From Sandaracinaceae bacterium (lineage in GTDB: Bacteria > Myxococcota_A > Polyangia > Polyangiales > Houyiibacteriaceae), in NCBI GenBank assembly GCA_016706685.1, contig JADJJE010000013.1, forward strand, positions 124,001 through 188,000: a DNA stretch of 64,000 nucleotides. Direction: 5' to 3'. Below are positions 37,581 to 47,292 of this stretch, piece by piece. Both the position numbers and the translations under genes were made by a program. How positions within the stretch are numbered: position 1 is the first letter of the stretch; each line of letters opens with the position of its first letter. The notes below the pieces were generated by a model. The model was not told where the DNA came from and ran no database searches. It worked only from the letters and a program-made list of their open reading frames with translations.

Positions 37581-38402
37581 ATGTCATTCAGCACCACGCT
37601 CGTCATCGGATCCACAGGCAAGACAGGTCGACGGATCGTCCCAAAGCTTCGTGAACGCGGACAAGCGGTTCGAGAGGGCTCGAGGCAGTCCAACCCTCCG
37701 TTCGACTGGGCCGACAGCTCCGGTTGGGCCCACGCCCTCGAAGGTGTCTCGGCCGTCTACGTTGCGTTCAGTCCAGACCTGGCGGCGCCCACCGCCCCCG
37801 CGGCCATCGAGCGACTCACCCAGCTCGCGCGTGAGGCTGGGGTGGAGCGCTTCGTGCTGCTCTCGGGTCGCGGTGAGCACAACGCAGTCCGCTGCGAGGA
37901 CATCGTCCGCGCGAGCGGACTGCCGTACACCATTGTGCGCGCGAGCTGGTTCTACCAGAACTTCAGCGAAGGCCAGTTGCTCGACGCGGTGCGCGCAGGG
38001 GTGGTCGCCCTGCCTGCGGGGGACGTCCATGAGCCGTTCATCGACGTTTCGGACATCGCCGATGTGGCCGTCGCCGCGCTCGTGGACGAGGGGCACACCG
38101 GTCGCCTCTACGAGGTCACCGGTCCGCGACTCCTGCGCTTCGCGGACGCCGTCGCGGAGATGTCGCAGGCGGCTGGTCGTGACATCGCGTACGTGCCCGT
38201 GAGCCCGTCGCACTTCCACGCTGCGCTCGCCGCGGAAGCGGGCCCCGACGTGGCGGACTTGCTCACGAACCTCTGCGAAGAGGTGTTCGATGGGCGCAAC
38301 GCGCAGATGGCGGACGGAGTGCAGCAAGCACTGGGACGACCGCCGCGCGACTTCTCGGACTTCTGCCGCGAGGTGGCCGCCTCGGGGGTCTGGCGCGTAT
38401 GA
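37581..38402 (+). CDS. NAD(P)-binding NmrA-like (atypical SDR) protein
   Basis: 273 residues. The N-terminal glycine-rich motif TLVIGSTGKTGRRIVPKL binds NAD(P), and the later RFVLLSGRGEHNAV and YTIVRASWFYQNFSEGQLLD pieces match NmrA/azoreductase-type members. The usual SDR YxxxK pair is absent, so it may act as a redox sensor or a quinone or azo-type reductase. It is the first gene of a pair with DUF4345 (ATGA overlap) and faces an AraC regulator, together suggesting a small regulated stress unit. Confidence 0.82.
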   Translation: MSFSTTLVIGSTGKTGRRIVPKLRERGQAVREGSRQSNPPFDWADSSGWAHALEGVSAVYVAFSPDLAAPTAPAAIERLTQLAREAGVERFVLLSGRGEHNAVRCEDIVRASGLPYTIVRASWFYQNFSEGQLLDAVRAGVVALPAGDVHEPFIDVSDIADVAVAALVDEGHTGRLYEVTGPRLLRFADAVAEMSQAAGRDIAYVPVSPSHFHAALAAEAGPDVADLLTNLCEEVFDGRNAQMADGVQQALGRPPRDFSDFCREVAASGVWRV

Positions 38403-38809
38403 GCCCGCTGACTCGCTCGCGCCTCGGCACGGCCACGCTCGCGCTGGCGGGGATCATCGGCATCGCCGTGGGTGCGGCGGCGCTCTTCGCGCCAGACGCG
38501 TTCTTCGCGAGCAACGGCATCCAGCTCGGCGCGAACGCGAGCTTGCGCAGCGAGCTGCGATCCGCCGGGGGCGCGAACCTGGGGATGGGCGTGCTGATGC
38601 TCGCCGGAGCGTTCGCCCGCCCGCTGCGCCTCCTGTCCGCCCTGCTCGTGGCGACCTTCTATCTCGCCTACGGCACGTCTCGCGTCTTCGCGTGGGTGGT
38701 GGACGGCCCGCCGCACGAAGGCCTCATCGCCGCGGCCATCATCGAGCTAGCGATCGGTGCGGCGGGGGTCCTCCTTCTGGCCCGCGCTCGCCACGCGCGT
38801 CATCCCTGA
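38399..38809 (+). CDS. DUF4345-like four-helix membrane protein
   Basis: 136 residues. Four hydrophobic helices can be seen (about residues 9-29, 56-73, 76-96 and 110-128), and the segment after helix one (LFAPDAFFASNGI) plus GGANLGMGVLMLAGA fits the DUF4345 pattern. Function is unknown in the family. It overlaps the NmrA-like gene by four bases (ATGA), so it is co-translated. Its end converges on the interrupted glmM with 48 bases between. Confidence 0.72.
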   Translation: MSPLTRSRLGTATLALAGIIGIAVGAAALFAPDAFFASNGIQLGANASLRSELRSAGGANLGMGVLMLAGAFARPLRLLSALLVATFYLAYGTSRVFAWVVDGPPHEGLIAAAIIELAIGAAGVLLLARARHARHP

Positions 38810-38857
38810 GCGAGCCCGACGGCGCGCGTCAACGCTCGCCGTCCAGCGCGGCCCCCG

Positions 38858-40221
38858 CTAGCGCCCCAGCTCGCCAGTGGCCACGCCCAGGATGCCCTTG
38901 GCCAGCTTCTCGATCTGCGCTTGGCTGGGGCCCTCGACCATGACGCGCAGCTTGCTCTCGGTGCCGCTCCAGCGGACCAGCACGCGCCCCTCGGTGCCGA
39001 GCGTGCGCTCCGCGTCGCGAATGGCAGCGGTGGTGAGCGGCATCTTGGCGAGGGGCCGGCGCTCCGGCAGGGTGCCGTTCACCAGCACCTGCGGCACGCG
39101 CTGCATGACCTCGTTGGCCAGCTCCGACAGCGGGCGCTGCTCGCGCAGCAGGATGGCCAGCACCTGCATGGCGGCCACCAACCCGTCGCCGGTGGTGGCG
39201 TGTTGCAAGAAGATGAGGTGCCCCGACTGCTCGCCGCCCAGGTGCAGGCCGTGCTTGCGCATGGCGTCCACCACGTAGCGGTCGCCCACGTCGCAGCGCA
39301 GCAGCTTGCCGCCCTCGCGGTGCAGCGCGTGCTCGAGGCCCAGGTTGCTCATGACCGTGGCCACCAGCGTCTTCTTGGGCAGCGCGCGGCGCCGCAGCAT
39401 GCGTGACGCGCACAGCGCCATCAGCGCGTCGCCGTCCACCACCTGGCCGGTCTCGTCCACCACGATGACCCGGTCGGCGTCGCCGTCCAGCGTGATGCCG
39501 ATGTCGGCGCCGCGCTTGTGCGCACCTCGCGCGCGCAGGCCTCGGGGTGCAGCGCGCCGCAGCGGTCGTTGATGTTCCGGCCGTTGGGCTTGTCGCCGAT
39601 GCTGTAGACCGTGGCGCCCAGCTCACGGAACACCAGCGGCGCCACGCGGTAGGCCGCGCCGTGGGCGGCGTCGACCACCACCTTCACGCCCTCCAGCGTG
39701 AGCTCGTTGGGGAAGGCGGCCTTTACGAAGGCCACATAGCGGCCGGGGGCGTCGTCCAGGCGCTCGGCCGTGCCCACACGCGTGCCCGTGGGCCGCCCCG
39801 TGTCCAGGCGGCCGTTCAGCAGCAGCGCCTCGATCTCCAGCTCCGTCTCGTCCGGGAGCTTGAAGCCGTCCGGGCCGAACAGCTTGATGCCGTTGTCTTC
39901 GTAGGGGTTGTGCGACGCGCTGATGACCACGCCCGCGTCGGCGCGCATGCTGCTGGTGAGGTGAGCGATGGCCGGCGTGGGCAGCGGGCCCGTGAGCATG
40001 ACGCGGCCGCCCCAGGCGCACACCCCCGACGCCAGCGCGGTCTCGAACAGGTAGCCCGACAGGCGCGTGTCTTTCCCGATGACCACGCGCGGCGGGTGCT
40101 TCACGCGCGAGCGCGCCTGGTAGGTGATGGCCGCGCCGATGCGGAAGGCGATCTCCGGGGTCATGTTGCCGGCGTTGGCGAGGCCACGCACGCCGTCGGT
40201 GCCAAAGAGAGTTCTGCTCAT
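38858..40221 (-). pseudogene. glmM: Phosphoglucosamine mutase, frame interrupted by one missing base
   Basis: The N-terminal half opens SRTLFGTDGVRGLAN, has the phosphoserine loop GVVISASHNPYEDNG, and runs to CGALHPEACAREVR. Near 39516-39526 the frame breaks; the next frame continues KRGADIGITLDGDADRV (metal-binding DGDAD loop), GGEQSGHL (sugar loop) and VRWSGTESKLRVMVEG (phosphate loop) to 38858. Adding one base gives 454 residues, the exact family length. GlmM converts glucosamine-6-phosphate to glucosamine-1-phosphate for cell wall synthesis and is normally essential, so the break is probably a sequence error. It follows tamB by 27 bases in the same direction. Confidence 0.9.
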
Positions 40222-40248
40222 GAATAAGTGCTCGTCGTGGCCTCTCGG

Positions 40249-43200
40249 TCACGGCTCCCAGGTGATGTCCAAGCTCCAGTTGGTGGGCGGAGCGTAGTCG
40301 CTTCTTCCCACGATGTTGCGGGGAAACTGGAGCTCGATGAGGAACCCGTTGTCGTGCGACTGACGGGTGGAGTCCTCGGTGCCGTCGGCGCGGCGGGCGG
40401 TGAAGTAGCCCTCGATGTAGATACCCCGCACCACGTCTCGCAGGCGTGGCGGGATGAGCGAGTCCACGTTGATGCCTGCGCGGATCATGGGGCTGCGGAA
40501 GCCGTCGTCGCCCATCTCGATGCGGATGGTGGGGATGATCTCGCCGAACTGCTCGCGCAGGGCCAGCGTGGCCACGCCGAACGCGACGCCGGCGAGGAAG
40601 TCGGTGGCCTCGCTCGCAGCGCTCTGTGGGTTGTTGCTGTCGGACTGGAGCGCGCGGTCGATGCGCGTGTCACCCGTGAGCAGCAGCGCGATGATCTCGC
40701 CCTGATCGCTCACGCCCTCGATGCTGGTGGTGAAGCGCACCTCGGGCCGCGTCAGGGTGCCGCTGACCTCCACGCCGATGGTCTCGCCCGGGCGGTTGCG
40801 CAGCGTGTGGATGGCGATCAGCGAGACCACCGGGTCCACTTCCTCCGTGTTGCGGAAGAGCATGGAGCCGCTCTCCACCTCGAAGACCTTGCCGAACACG
40901 GCGAAGTTGCCGCGGTGGATGCGCGCGTCACCGCGGATCTTGAAGTCGTCACCGGCCAGCGAGACCTGAAGCTGCGCCGAGACCTGGGCGGCGAAGTCCT
41001 GCTCCACGCTGCGCACCCAGAAGCGGTGCGCCGCGTCCACGTCGATGTGGAACACGTAGGGGATCTCGGGTTCGCCGCTGCTCTCGTGCTCTTCGCTCGA
41101 GACGTAGACGTCCGGGTGACCTGCGAGGGCGATGGAGGAGCGCCCCCCGTCGTCGGGCAGCGAGACATCGAGGCGCTCGACCGTGACCTCACCGAACATG
41201 GTGTCCGAGTTGCAGTGGCGCTCTTCGCTCGAGAGCATGCAGGTGTTCTCGGCCGTGCACATGCACGCGTTCAGCTCGGCCACGCCGTTGAGCTGCGCCA
41301 TGACCGAGCCCTCTTGGCGCACCGGGAAGTCGTCGGCGGTGGCCCGCAGCCCTCGAATGTATGCGGGCTGGAGCGCGGAGAAGCCCAGCTGCCCGCTGAA
41401 CGTGACGTCGCCGTTGCCGTCGGCTGCGCGGAAGCGCTGCAGCTCGATCTCGCGGCCGTCGAAGATGAACGTGCCCTCCACGTCGCGCAGGCGCTGGCCG
41501 ATGGAGCGCAGCTCCACCCGCCCCTCCGTGAGCGCCAGCGACCCGTACCAGGTGGGGTCGAGCACCCCGCCGCGCACGCCCAGCTCGCCGTTGAGCAGGC
41601 CTTCCACACCGGCCACGTCGCTGAGCCACGCCAGCGGAGCTCCGAGCGGGGTGTGCTGGAAGCGCGCCACCAGCTCCACCTCGGCGTCGTCGGCGAAGGT
41701 GGGCAGCTCGGGCTCACCCTCCCACGTGATGGGCACGTTGCCCTCGATGCTGGTGGAGCCGCCGTTCCACCAGTCGGCGGTGAGGGTGCCCGCGAAGCGC
41801 TCCGGGGTGGCCTCCAGCACCAGATGGATGTCCGACGGGTCGGTCTCGCGCAGCACCACGCCGCTGCTGCGCAGGCCACGCACCAGCGTGCGGGCTCGGG
41901 CGCCGATGGCGTCCAAGTTGAGCCTCACGTACGGCGTCTCGCCGAACAGCTGCGCCTCGAAGTCGCCGTCGAGGGGGCCCCCCACGAAGTGACAGATGCT
42001 GGGCAGCGAGGACATCTCGGCGCCTCGAATCTGCCCCGTGAGCGCGACCTCCGGCCACTCTTCCACGCCGCTGGTCATCCACTCCAGCAGGTCCACGTCG
42101 GCGCCCGCGTTCATGGTCAGCACGCGGAAGTCACCCAGCACGCCTTCCACCAGCGCCTCGGCGCGGCCCCCGTCCAGCGTGGCGAAGACGGTTCCGCGCG
42201 GGTTGCTCTCGGCCGCGCACAGCTCACCGCTCATGTCGCCCAGCCAGTCGACGGCGCTGAACACGCTGCCGTGCAGCGGCCAGCCGCCGCCGCCGCGGAG
42301 GGTGACGTCGAGCGCCACGCGCAGGTGCTCTGCGCCATTGGGTAGGCCCTCTTGGAGCGAGGGCGGCAAGATGCTGATGGTGCGTGGCGGCACGCGCATG
42401 GATACCTGCCACGGCAGGTACGACAGTAGCTCGGTCGGGCTGCTGTCCTCGCTCAAGAGGCTGCTCAGCACCAACACCATGTTGCCCTCGAGCTCCAGCA
42501 GGAGGCCCTCGGCGTCGGTGGCGGTGGTGCGCACCATCATCAGGTTGGACTCGTCGTAGCGCAGGTCGCCGCTCACGTTGACCACGGGCCAGTCTTCGTA
42601 GCCCAGCGCCGGCACGTTGAACGACGCGTCCACCGTGGGCGCGTCCAGCGTGCCTGCGATGTGCGCGTGACCCTCGAGCGCGCCCGTGACCGCGGGGCGC
42701 GTGTCGTCGGGGAAGAGGTCGCCCAGCAGCGCCAGGTCCATGGAGCGCGTGCTGATGTCCACGTAGTAGGCGCTCTCGGCCAGCGCCTCGAAGATGTCGG
42801 ACTGCTGGTCGTCGGGCGTGCCCACCACCTTGAGCACGAAGGTGCCGCGGTCCCCGAAGCGCACCTCGGCTGCAGCGGCGAGGTCGCCCGGCTCGAACTC
42901 GGCCCAGGCGTGCTCGATCTCGATGGGGTCCACCGTCAGCCAGCGGCCGCCGTGCAGCTGCCCGCGCGCGTAGAGGTGCGGGTGCCGGTCGATGTCCCCG
43001 CGCAGCTCGAGGCGCACGTCGAAGCGCCCCGCCGCGTCGAACTCCGTGTCCATGTACTCGGCGAGGTGGTCCACGCTCAGCCCCTCGACCTCGAGGATGA
43101 CCTCGTCTTCGCGGCGGGTGTTGTAGTGACCGCTCAGGCGGAGCAGCTCGCCCTCCGCGCGCAGCTCCGTGGTGCCCAGCTCGATGCCACCGCCGGGGCG

Positions 43201-44937
43201 CAGCACCATGCCGTGGAGAGCTCCGCTCAAGCTCGCGCTGCCAGCGGTCACGCGCAGCACGGGCGCCTCGATGTGCGTGGTCCCTTCGTTGGTGTCCGCC
43301 TCCACGTCGAAGGCCACCACGCGCCCGCTCGGGTCGCGCAGCTCGCCGGTGCTGCGGTACCGGTGGGGGCCGCCCACCAGCGTGGCGGTGCCGCTGCCCA
43401 GCGGCAGGCCCGACACGCTCAGGTTCGAAGGCACGAGACGCAGGTCCAGCGAAGGCGAATCGAGGGCGCCGAAGACCCGCCCGCGCACCCCGATGCGCCC
43501 CGCGCTGACACCGCTATAGCGCACCGACGTGAGGTCCACGTCGCCGGAGATGTCGTAGGCGGGCACTTCGTCGGCGCTGCGCTCGAACCACACGTCGAAG
43601 CGCGCGGCAGAGCGCAGGCCGGGGACCAGCCGCGCGATGTTCGGGTCGTTGGCCACCTGCGGGATGAAGCCGTTCAGGTGCATGCGCATGGCGCCCTCGG
43701 CGTCCACGGTGCCGACGATGTCCACGTTGCCGCCCCCGTACGGCGTGTTGACGGTGTCGATTCGGATGCTGCCGTCGGCCAGCAGGGTGGCGCGCGCTGT
43801 CACGGTGGGGACATCCAGCCCCTCGTAGGTGAAGGGCTCGAGCTCGGCCTCGATGGTGGTCTCGCCCTCGGGCCCGCCCTCCGGCATGAGCAGCCGCACC
43901 ACGCCGCGCACCTCGATGTCCGGCGCGCCTGCCAGCACCTGCCCCAGGTTCAGCCCTCCCGTGCGGATGGCCACCTGCACGTCGCCTTCGCTCGGGAGCT
44001 GGCCTTCGAGGGCGACCGGGCCCCCGGCCGTGTGCAGCGCCCCCCGCACCTCGAGCGCGTCGGTGGGCCCACTCAGCCGCACGTAGCCCTCGGTGCGCCC
44101 CGTCAGGATCGACGCCCAGTCGAAGCCCAGCTCGGCCAGCGTCTCGCCGTGCACGGGGTTCGCGTGGATCAACAAGTCGAGCTCGGAGGCGCCCTCCGGG
44201 TCTTCGGGCGGGGGGGCATAACCCAGCGCCACACGCACCAGCTCTTCGCCCATGCTCGCGCGCGCGTTCAGCTGAATGCCGCGCTCGTCGCCGTAGATGA
44301 CGCCCATCAGGTGCTCGATGCGCCCCTGCCGCGGGAAGGGCTCGACCACGTCGCCGCTCAGCGAGTACACCCGAATCTCGGTGGTCTCGTAGAACTCCAT
44401 GCGCGCGTGCGCGTTGGTGCCCTCGACGCGCAGCCCCTCGAGGCCCAGCCAGCTGCCCGTGACCGTGACGCCCTCGAGGCGCACGTCGTCCACGATGGCG
44501 TGGAACGGCTCGCCCACGCTGGGCGAGGTGTCGGTGGGCTCGAAGGCTTGCAGGAAGCTGAGGTTGCCCTCTTCGTCCTCGATGAGCTCGAGCTCTCCGC
44601 CCATCAGGTGCGCGTGCGAGAAGCGCAGGACTCCTTCGCGCAGGGCCATGAAGTCGATGGCGAGGGAGATGCGCTCACCGCGGATGACGGGCCGCCCCTG
44701 CGGGTCACTCAGCACCACGTCGCCCACGATGATCTCGTCGAGCCCCACGTAGTCGATGCGCCCGATCACCAGGGTGCCGTTGATCTGCGAGGACACCCAG
44801 TCGGTCAGCCCGCGCCCGGCCACGCGGTGCCCGAGCGGCAGGTTCAGGTGGTAGAGCACGCTCACCAGGAGCAGCAGCATCAGCAGCATCAGCCACAGCA
44901 GCATGTCGCGGACGCCTCGTGCGACGCGGCGCGGCAT
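40249..44937 (-). CDS. tamB: TamB-like translocation and assembly module protein
   Basis: 1562 residues. A short cytoplasmic head is followed by a single membrane helix at about residues 12-29, then a long series of beta-strand repeats spanning the periplasm, and a C-terminal DUF490 domain (ARIHRGNFAVFGKVFEVESG, RPEVRFTTSIEG, IIALLLTGD). This is the standard TamB shape; the family forms a long groove that moves lipids or outer-membrane proteins toward the outer membrane. About residue 1240 an insertion carries several cysteines (ACMCTAENTCMLSSEERHC), unusual for TamB. Its start overlaps the tamA stop (TGATG). Confidence 0.9.
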   Translation of the reverse strand: MPRRVARGVRDMLLWLMLLMLLLLVSVLYHLNLPLGHRVAGRGLTDWVSSQINGTLVIGRIDYVGLDEIIVGDVVLSDPQGRPVIRGERISLAIDFMALREGVLRFSHAHLMGGELELIEDEEGNLSFLQAFEPTDTSPSVGEPFHAIVDDVRLEGVTVTGSWLGLEGLRVEGTNAHARMEFYETTEIRVYSLSGDVVEPFPRQGRIEHLMGVIYGDERGIQLNARASMGEELVRVALGYAPPPEDPEGASELDLLIHANPVHGETLAELGFDWASILTGRTEGYVRLSGPTDALEVRGALHTAGGPVALEGQLPSEGDVQVAIRTGGLNLGQVLAGAPDIEVRGVVRLLMPEGGPEGETTIEAELEPFTYEGLDVPTVTARATLLADGSIRIDTVNTPYGGGNVDIVGTVDAEGAMRMHLNGFIPQVANDPNIARLVPGLRSAARFDVWFERSADEVPAYDISGDVDLTSVRYSGVSAGRIGVRGRVFGALDSPSLDLRLVPSNLSVSGLPLGSGTATLVGGPHRYRSTGELRDPSGRVVAFDVEADTNEGTTHIEAPVLRVTAGSASLSGALHGMVLRPGGGIELGTTELRAEGELLRLSGHYNTRREDEVILEVEGLSVDHLAEYMDTEFDAAGRFDVRLELRGDIDRHPHLYARGQLHGGRWLTVDPIEIEHAWAEFEPGDLAAAAEVRFGDRGTFVLKVVGTPDDQQSDIFEALAESAYYVDISTRSMDLALLGDLFPDDTRPAVTGALEGHAHIAGTLDAPTVDASFNVPALGYEDWPVVNVSGDLRYDESNLMMVRTTATDAEGLLLELEGNMVLVLSSLLSEDSSPTELLSYLPWQVSMRVPPRTISILPPSLQEGLPNGAEHLRVALDVTLRGGGGWPLHGSVFSAVDWLGDMSGELCAAESNPRGTVFATLDGGRAEALVEGVLGDFRVLTMNAGADVDLLEWMTSGVEEWPEVALTGQIRGAEMSSLPSICHFVGGPLDGDFEAQLFGETPYVRLNLDAIGARARTLVRGLRSSGVVLRETDPSDIHLVLEATPERFAGTLTADWWNGGSTSIEGNVPITWEGEPELPTFADDAEVELVARFQHTPLGAPLAWLSDVAGVEGLLNGELGVRGGVLDPTWYGSLALTEGRVELRSIGQRLRDVEGTFIFDGREIELQRFRAADGNGDVTFSGQLGFSALQPAYIRGLRATADDFPVRQEGSVMAQLNGVAELNACMCTAENTCMLSSEERHCNSDTMFGEVTVERLDVSLPDDGGRSSIALAGHPDVYVSSEEHESSGEPEIPYVFHIDVDAAHRFWVRSVEQDFAAQVSAQLQVSLAGDDFKIRGDARIHRGNFAVFGKVFEVESGSMLFRNTEEVDPVVSLIAIHTLRNRPGETIGVEVSGTLTRPEVRFTTSIEGVSDQGEIIALLLTGDTRIDRALQSDSNNPQSAASEATDFLAGVAFGVATLALREQFGEIIPTIRIEMGDDGFRSPMIRAGINVDSLIPPRLRDVVRGIYIEGYFTARRADGTEDSTRQSHDNGFLIELQFPRNIVGRSDYAPPTNWSLDITWEP

Positions 44938-47291
44938 CAGAAGGCCTCTCCGATGGTGAGGTGGATGGCCCCCGGGAAGCGCACGAAGCCGAGGTTGATG
45001 TAGTTGACGGGCGCGAGGTTGACCTCGTTGCCGATGACCTGCGCGCGCTTCGACAGCACGCCGATGTCGAGGCGGATGGGGCCGACCAGGGTCTGGTAGC
45101 GGAGCCCGAAGCCCACGGCGAGATGGATGTGATTGAAGCGGAACGTGTTGGCGCGGTTGACGTCACCCATGTCCGCGAAGAGCACCAGGCCGAAGTCCGG
45201 CGTGATGGGCGCGCGCAGCTCCAGGCTGGCCTCCCAACGGCGCAGACCGCCCGAGTTGGCTTCCGAGCAGTCCGTGCCCGGCGGTGGGTTGCTGCGCTCG
45301 CACACCGGCTGCACGCCCACGGTCTGCTGGTCACCGAGGTAGCCGGGCGCGAAGCCACGGTGGGAGCTGGGGCCACCGCCGCGCAAGCGATAGCGCTGCG
45401 GGCCCAGCAGCGCGGAGACTTGGTCGAGATCCTGGTCGGCGTCACGGATGAGCATGACACCCAGTCCGATGCGCGCGGCCAGCACCATGTTCAACGGCAG
45501 CGGAAGATAGACGCGTGTCTCGGGCGTGAAGCGGTAGTACGTCCAAGAAGACTGCAAAAAGCTGGGCGCTTGGTGGAAGCCCAGCGAAAGGAAGAAGCCG
45601 CGGCGCGGAGAGCGCGAGTCGTCGCGCAGGTCGATCTGCGCGTACTGCTCGAAGAACAGCACGGTGTAGTCGGAGCTGCGCACCTGGTCCGTGGTGCGCT
45701 GCAGGTTCCAGTGCAGGCCGCCGCTCAGGATCAGCTTTCCGCCGAAGAAGGGGCGGCTGACACGCAGGGCGGCGTCCACGTCGTGGCGAAAGAAGCCCTG
45801 GTTGGGGTCGGGGCCCAGGTCCCAGTGGCTGTTCATGGTCAATGTGGTGCGTGACTCGATGAACGCGGGCTGGCGGAACTCGAGGCGCAGCACGTTACCG
45901 AAGCGCGGCTCGAGCACCGACTGCTGCTCCCCCTGCTGCCCCTGGAAGATCAAGCGTGGACGGTCTTCGAGGCGCAGGCGCCGCAGGCCGCCGAGGAAGT
46001 CGCGGTGCTCGATGAACGCGAGCACGTGGGCGTCCCACTGCGGCGTGCTGCCGGTGGTGTTCTGCTCGTCGACGACCTGGCCCGTCTCCACACCGACACC
46101 CACGCCATAGCGGAAGTTGCGGCCCCGACGAACGCGGATGACCACGTCTACCTCGCCCGTGCAGAGGCCGTCTTCGCTGCGTCTCGGTGTGCCGATGACG
46201 TCCACCTCGGCGAATGCCCCGAGACCGTAGACGGCCCGCTGAGCCGTGCGCATGTCCTGCGCGATGTAGGGGCGGCCCTTGCGAATGTCGGCGGCGCCGC
46301 GGATGGTGGCCACGGGCACGTCCTCCCCCTCCACGGTCACGCTCGACACGATGCAGTCGGGGCCCAGGCGCACCCACAGCTTCACGTCGGCGCGGCGCTC
46401 GTCGCGGGCCACGTCCACGCGCCCCTCCACGTGACCGCAGGCGTAGCCCTCGTGCGAGAGCGCATCCACCAGCGCGCGCTTGCTCCGCTCGTACAGGGCC
46501 TCGTCGAAGGGCGCGTCCAGCTCCAGCTGCAGCGACCGCTGGAGCGCGCGCCGGACCGACAAGGGGATGGCGGCCGACTCGATGGGCTCGAAGCCCTGCT
46601 CCGCGTCGGGGTTGCCGCCGCCATCGACGGTGTCGCTCATGCGGGCGGTGCCGTTCACGCGCTGCTCGTCGCTGACCATCAGCACCACCGAGCGCGTGAG
46701 CACCGGCTCGCCCTCGTGGATGTGCACGGTGACGGCCATGCCGCAGCCCTCGTCGTCGTCGTGGCGGTCACACGGGGCCTCGTCGCCGTCGCCCTCCACC
46801 CGGTCGGACTCGGCGGCCGACTCGGGGGTGATCTCCACGTCCACGACCTCGGCGTCGTAGTAGCCGCGCGCGCGGTACCAGCGCTCGATGCGGCGCAGGT
46901 CGCGCTCGAACACCGAGAGGTCCCAGATGGGCCAGTCGGTTCAGGGCCAGTGCCACAGGCGCATGGTGTTCGAGCCACCGTCGAAGGGCGGCTCCCCACA
47001 AGTGGGCTCCGACGCGGTGCCGAAGTCGATGCCCACGCTGGGGCGCTCGCGTGTGGCCAGGCAGGCGCGCAGCGCGTCCGAGTCGAGCGCCTCCACGCCC
47101 TCGAAGCGCAGGCGGCGCACGCCGTAGCTGTCGCGCGGGACGCTGGCACAGCTGGGCACCAACACGAGCAACAGCAACAGCAAAGCCCCCTGCATCAACG
47201 GCGTCAGCCGGCGCGCGGGGCGCCGGCTGGGCAGAGAAGGGGTCGCGTTCACGGCGCGGCTGTCTGAGCGCAAACGCATGGTGGTGGCCAC
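44937..47291 (-). pseudogene. tamA: TamA/BamA-type outer-membrane Omp85 protein with in-frame TGA
   Basis: Read as one frame, this encodes 784 residues, with a lipoprotein-like signal (LLLLLLVLVPSCAS), POTRA repeats (GVRRLRFEGVEALDSDALRA, later VEGRVDVARDERRADVKLW) and a C-terminal 16-strand Omp85 barrel ending FPGAIHLTIGEAF. At 46941-46943 an in-frame TGA (codon 117) follows MRLWHWP; downstream, the same frame continues TDWPIWDLSVFERDLRRIER. The part after the stop could restart only at a GTG without signal peptide and would stay in the cytoplasm. It sits between the HEAT gene and tamB, with overlapping or adjoining ends. Confidence 0.85.
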
Positions 47292-47292
47292 G

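Noticed and set aside
39516..39526. Programmed frameshift in glmM
   Set aside because: There is no slippery heptamer, only a GCGCAC run, and the family does not use frameshifting.
42661..45003. Long open frame on the plus strand
   Set aside because: It lies wholly opposite tamB, whose domains are clear; such antisense frames are common in high-GC DNA.
46941..46943. Selenocysteine or stop readthrough at the tamA TGA
   Set aside because: No downstream SECIS-like stem could be recognised and TAM proteins do not use selenocysteine; a sequence or substitution error is simpler.
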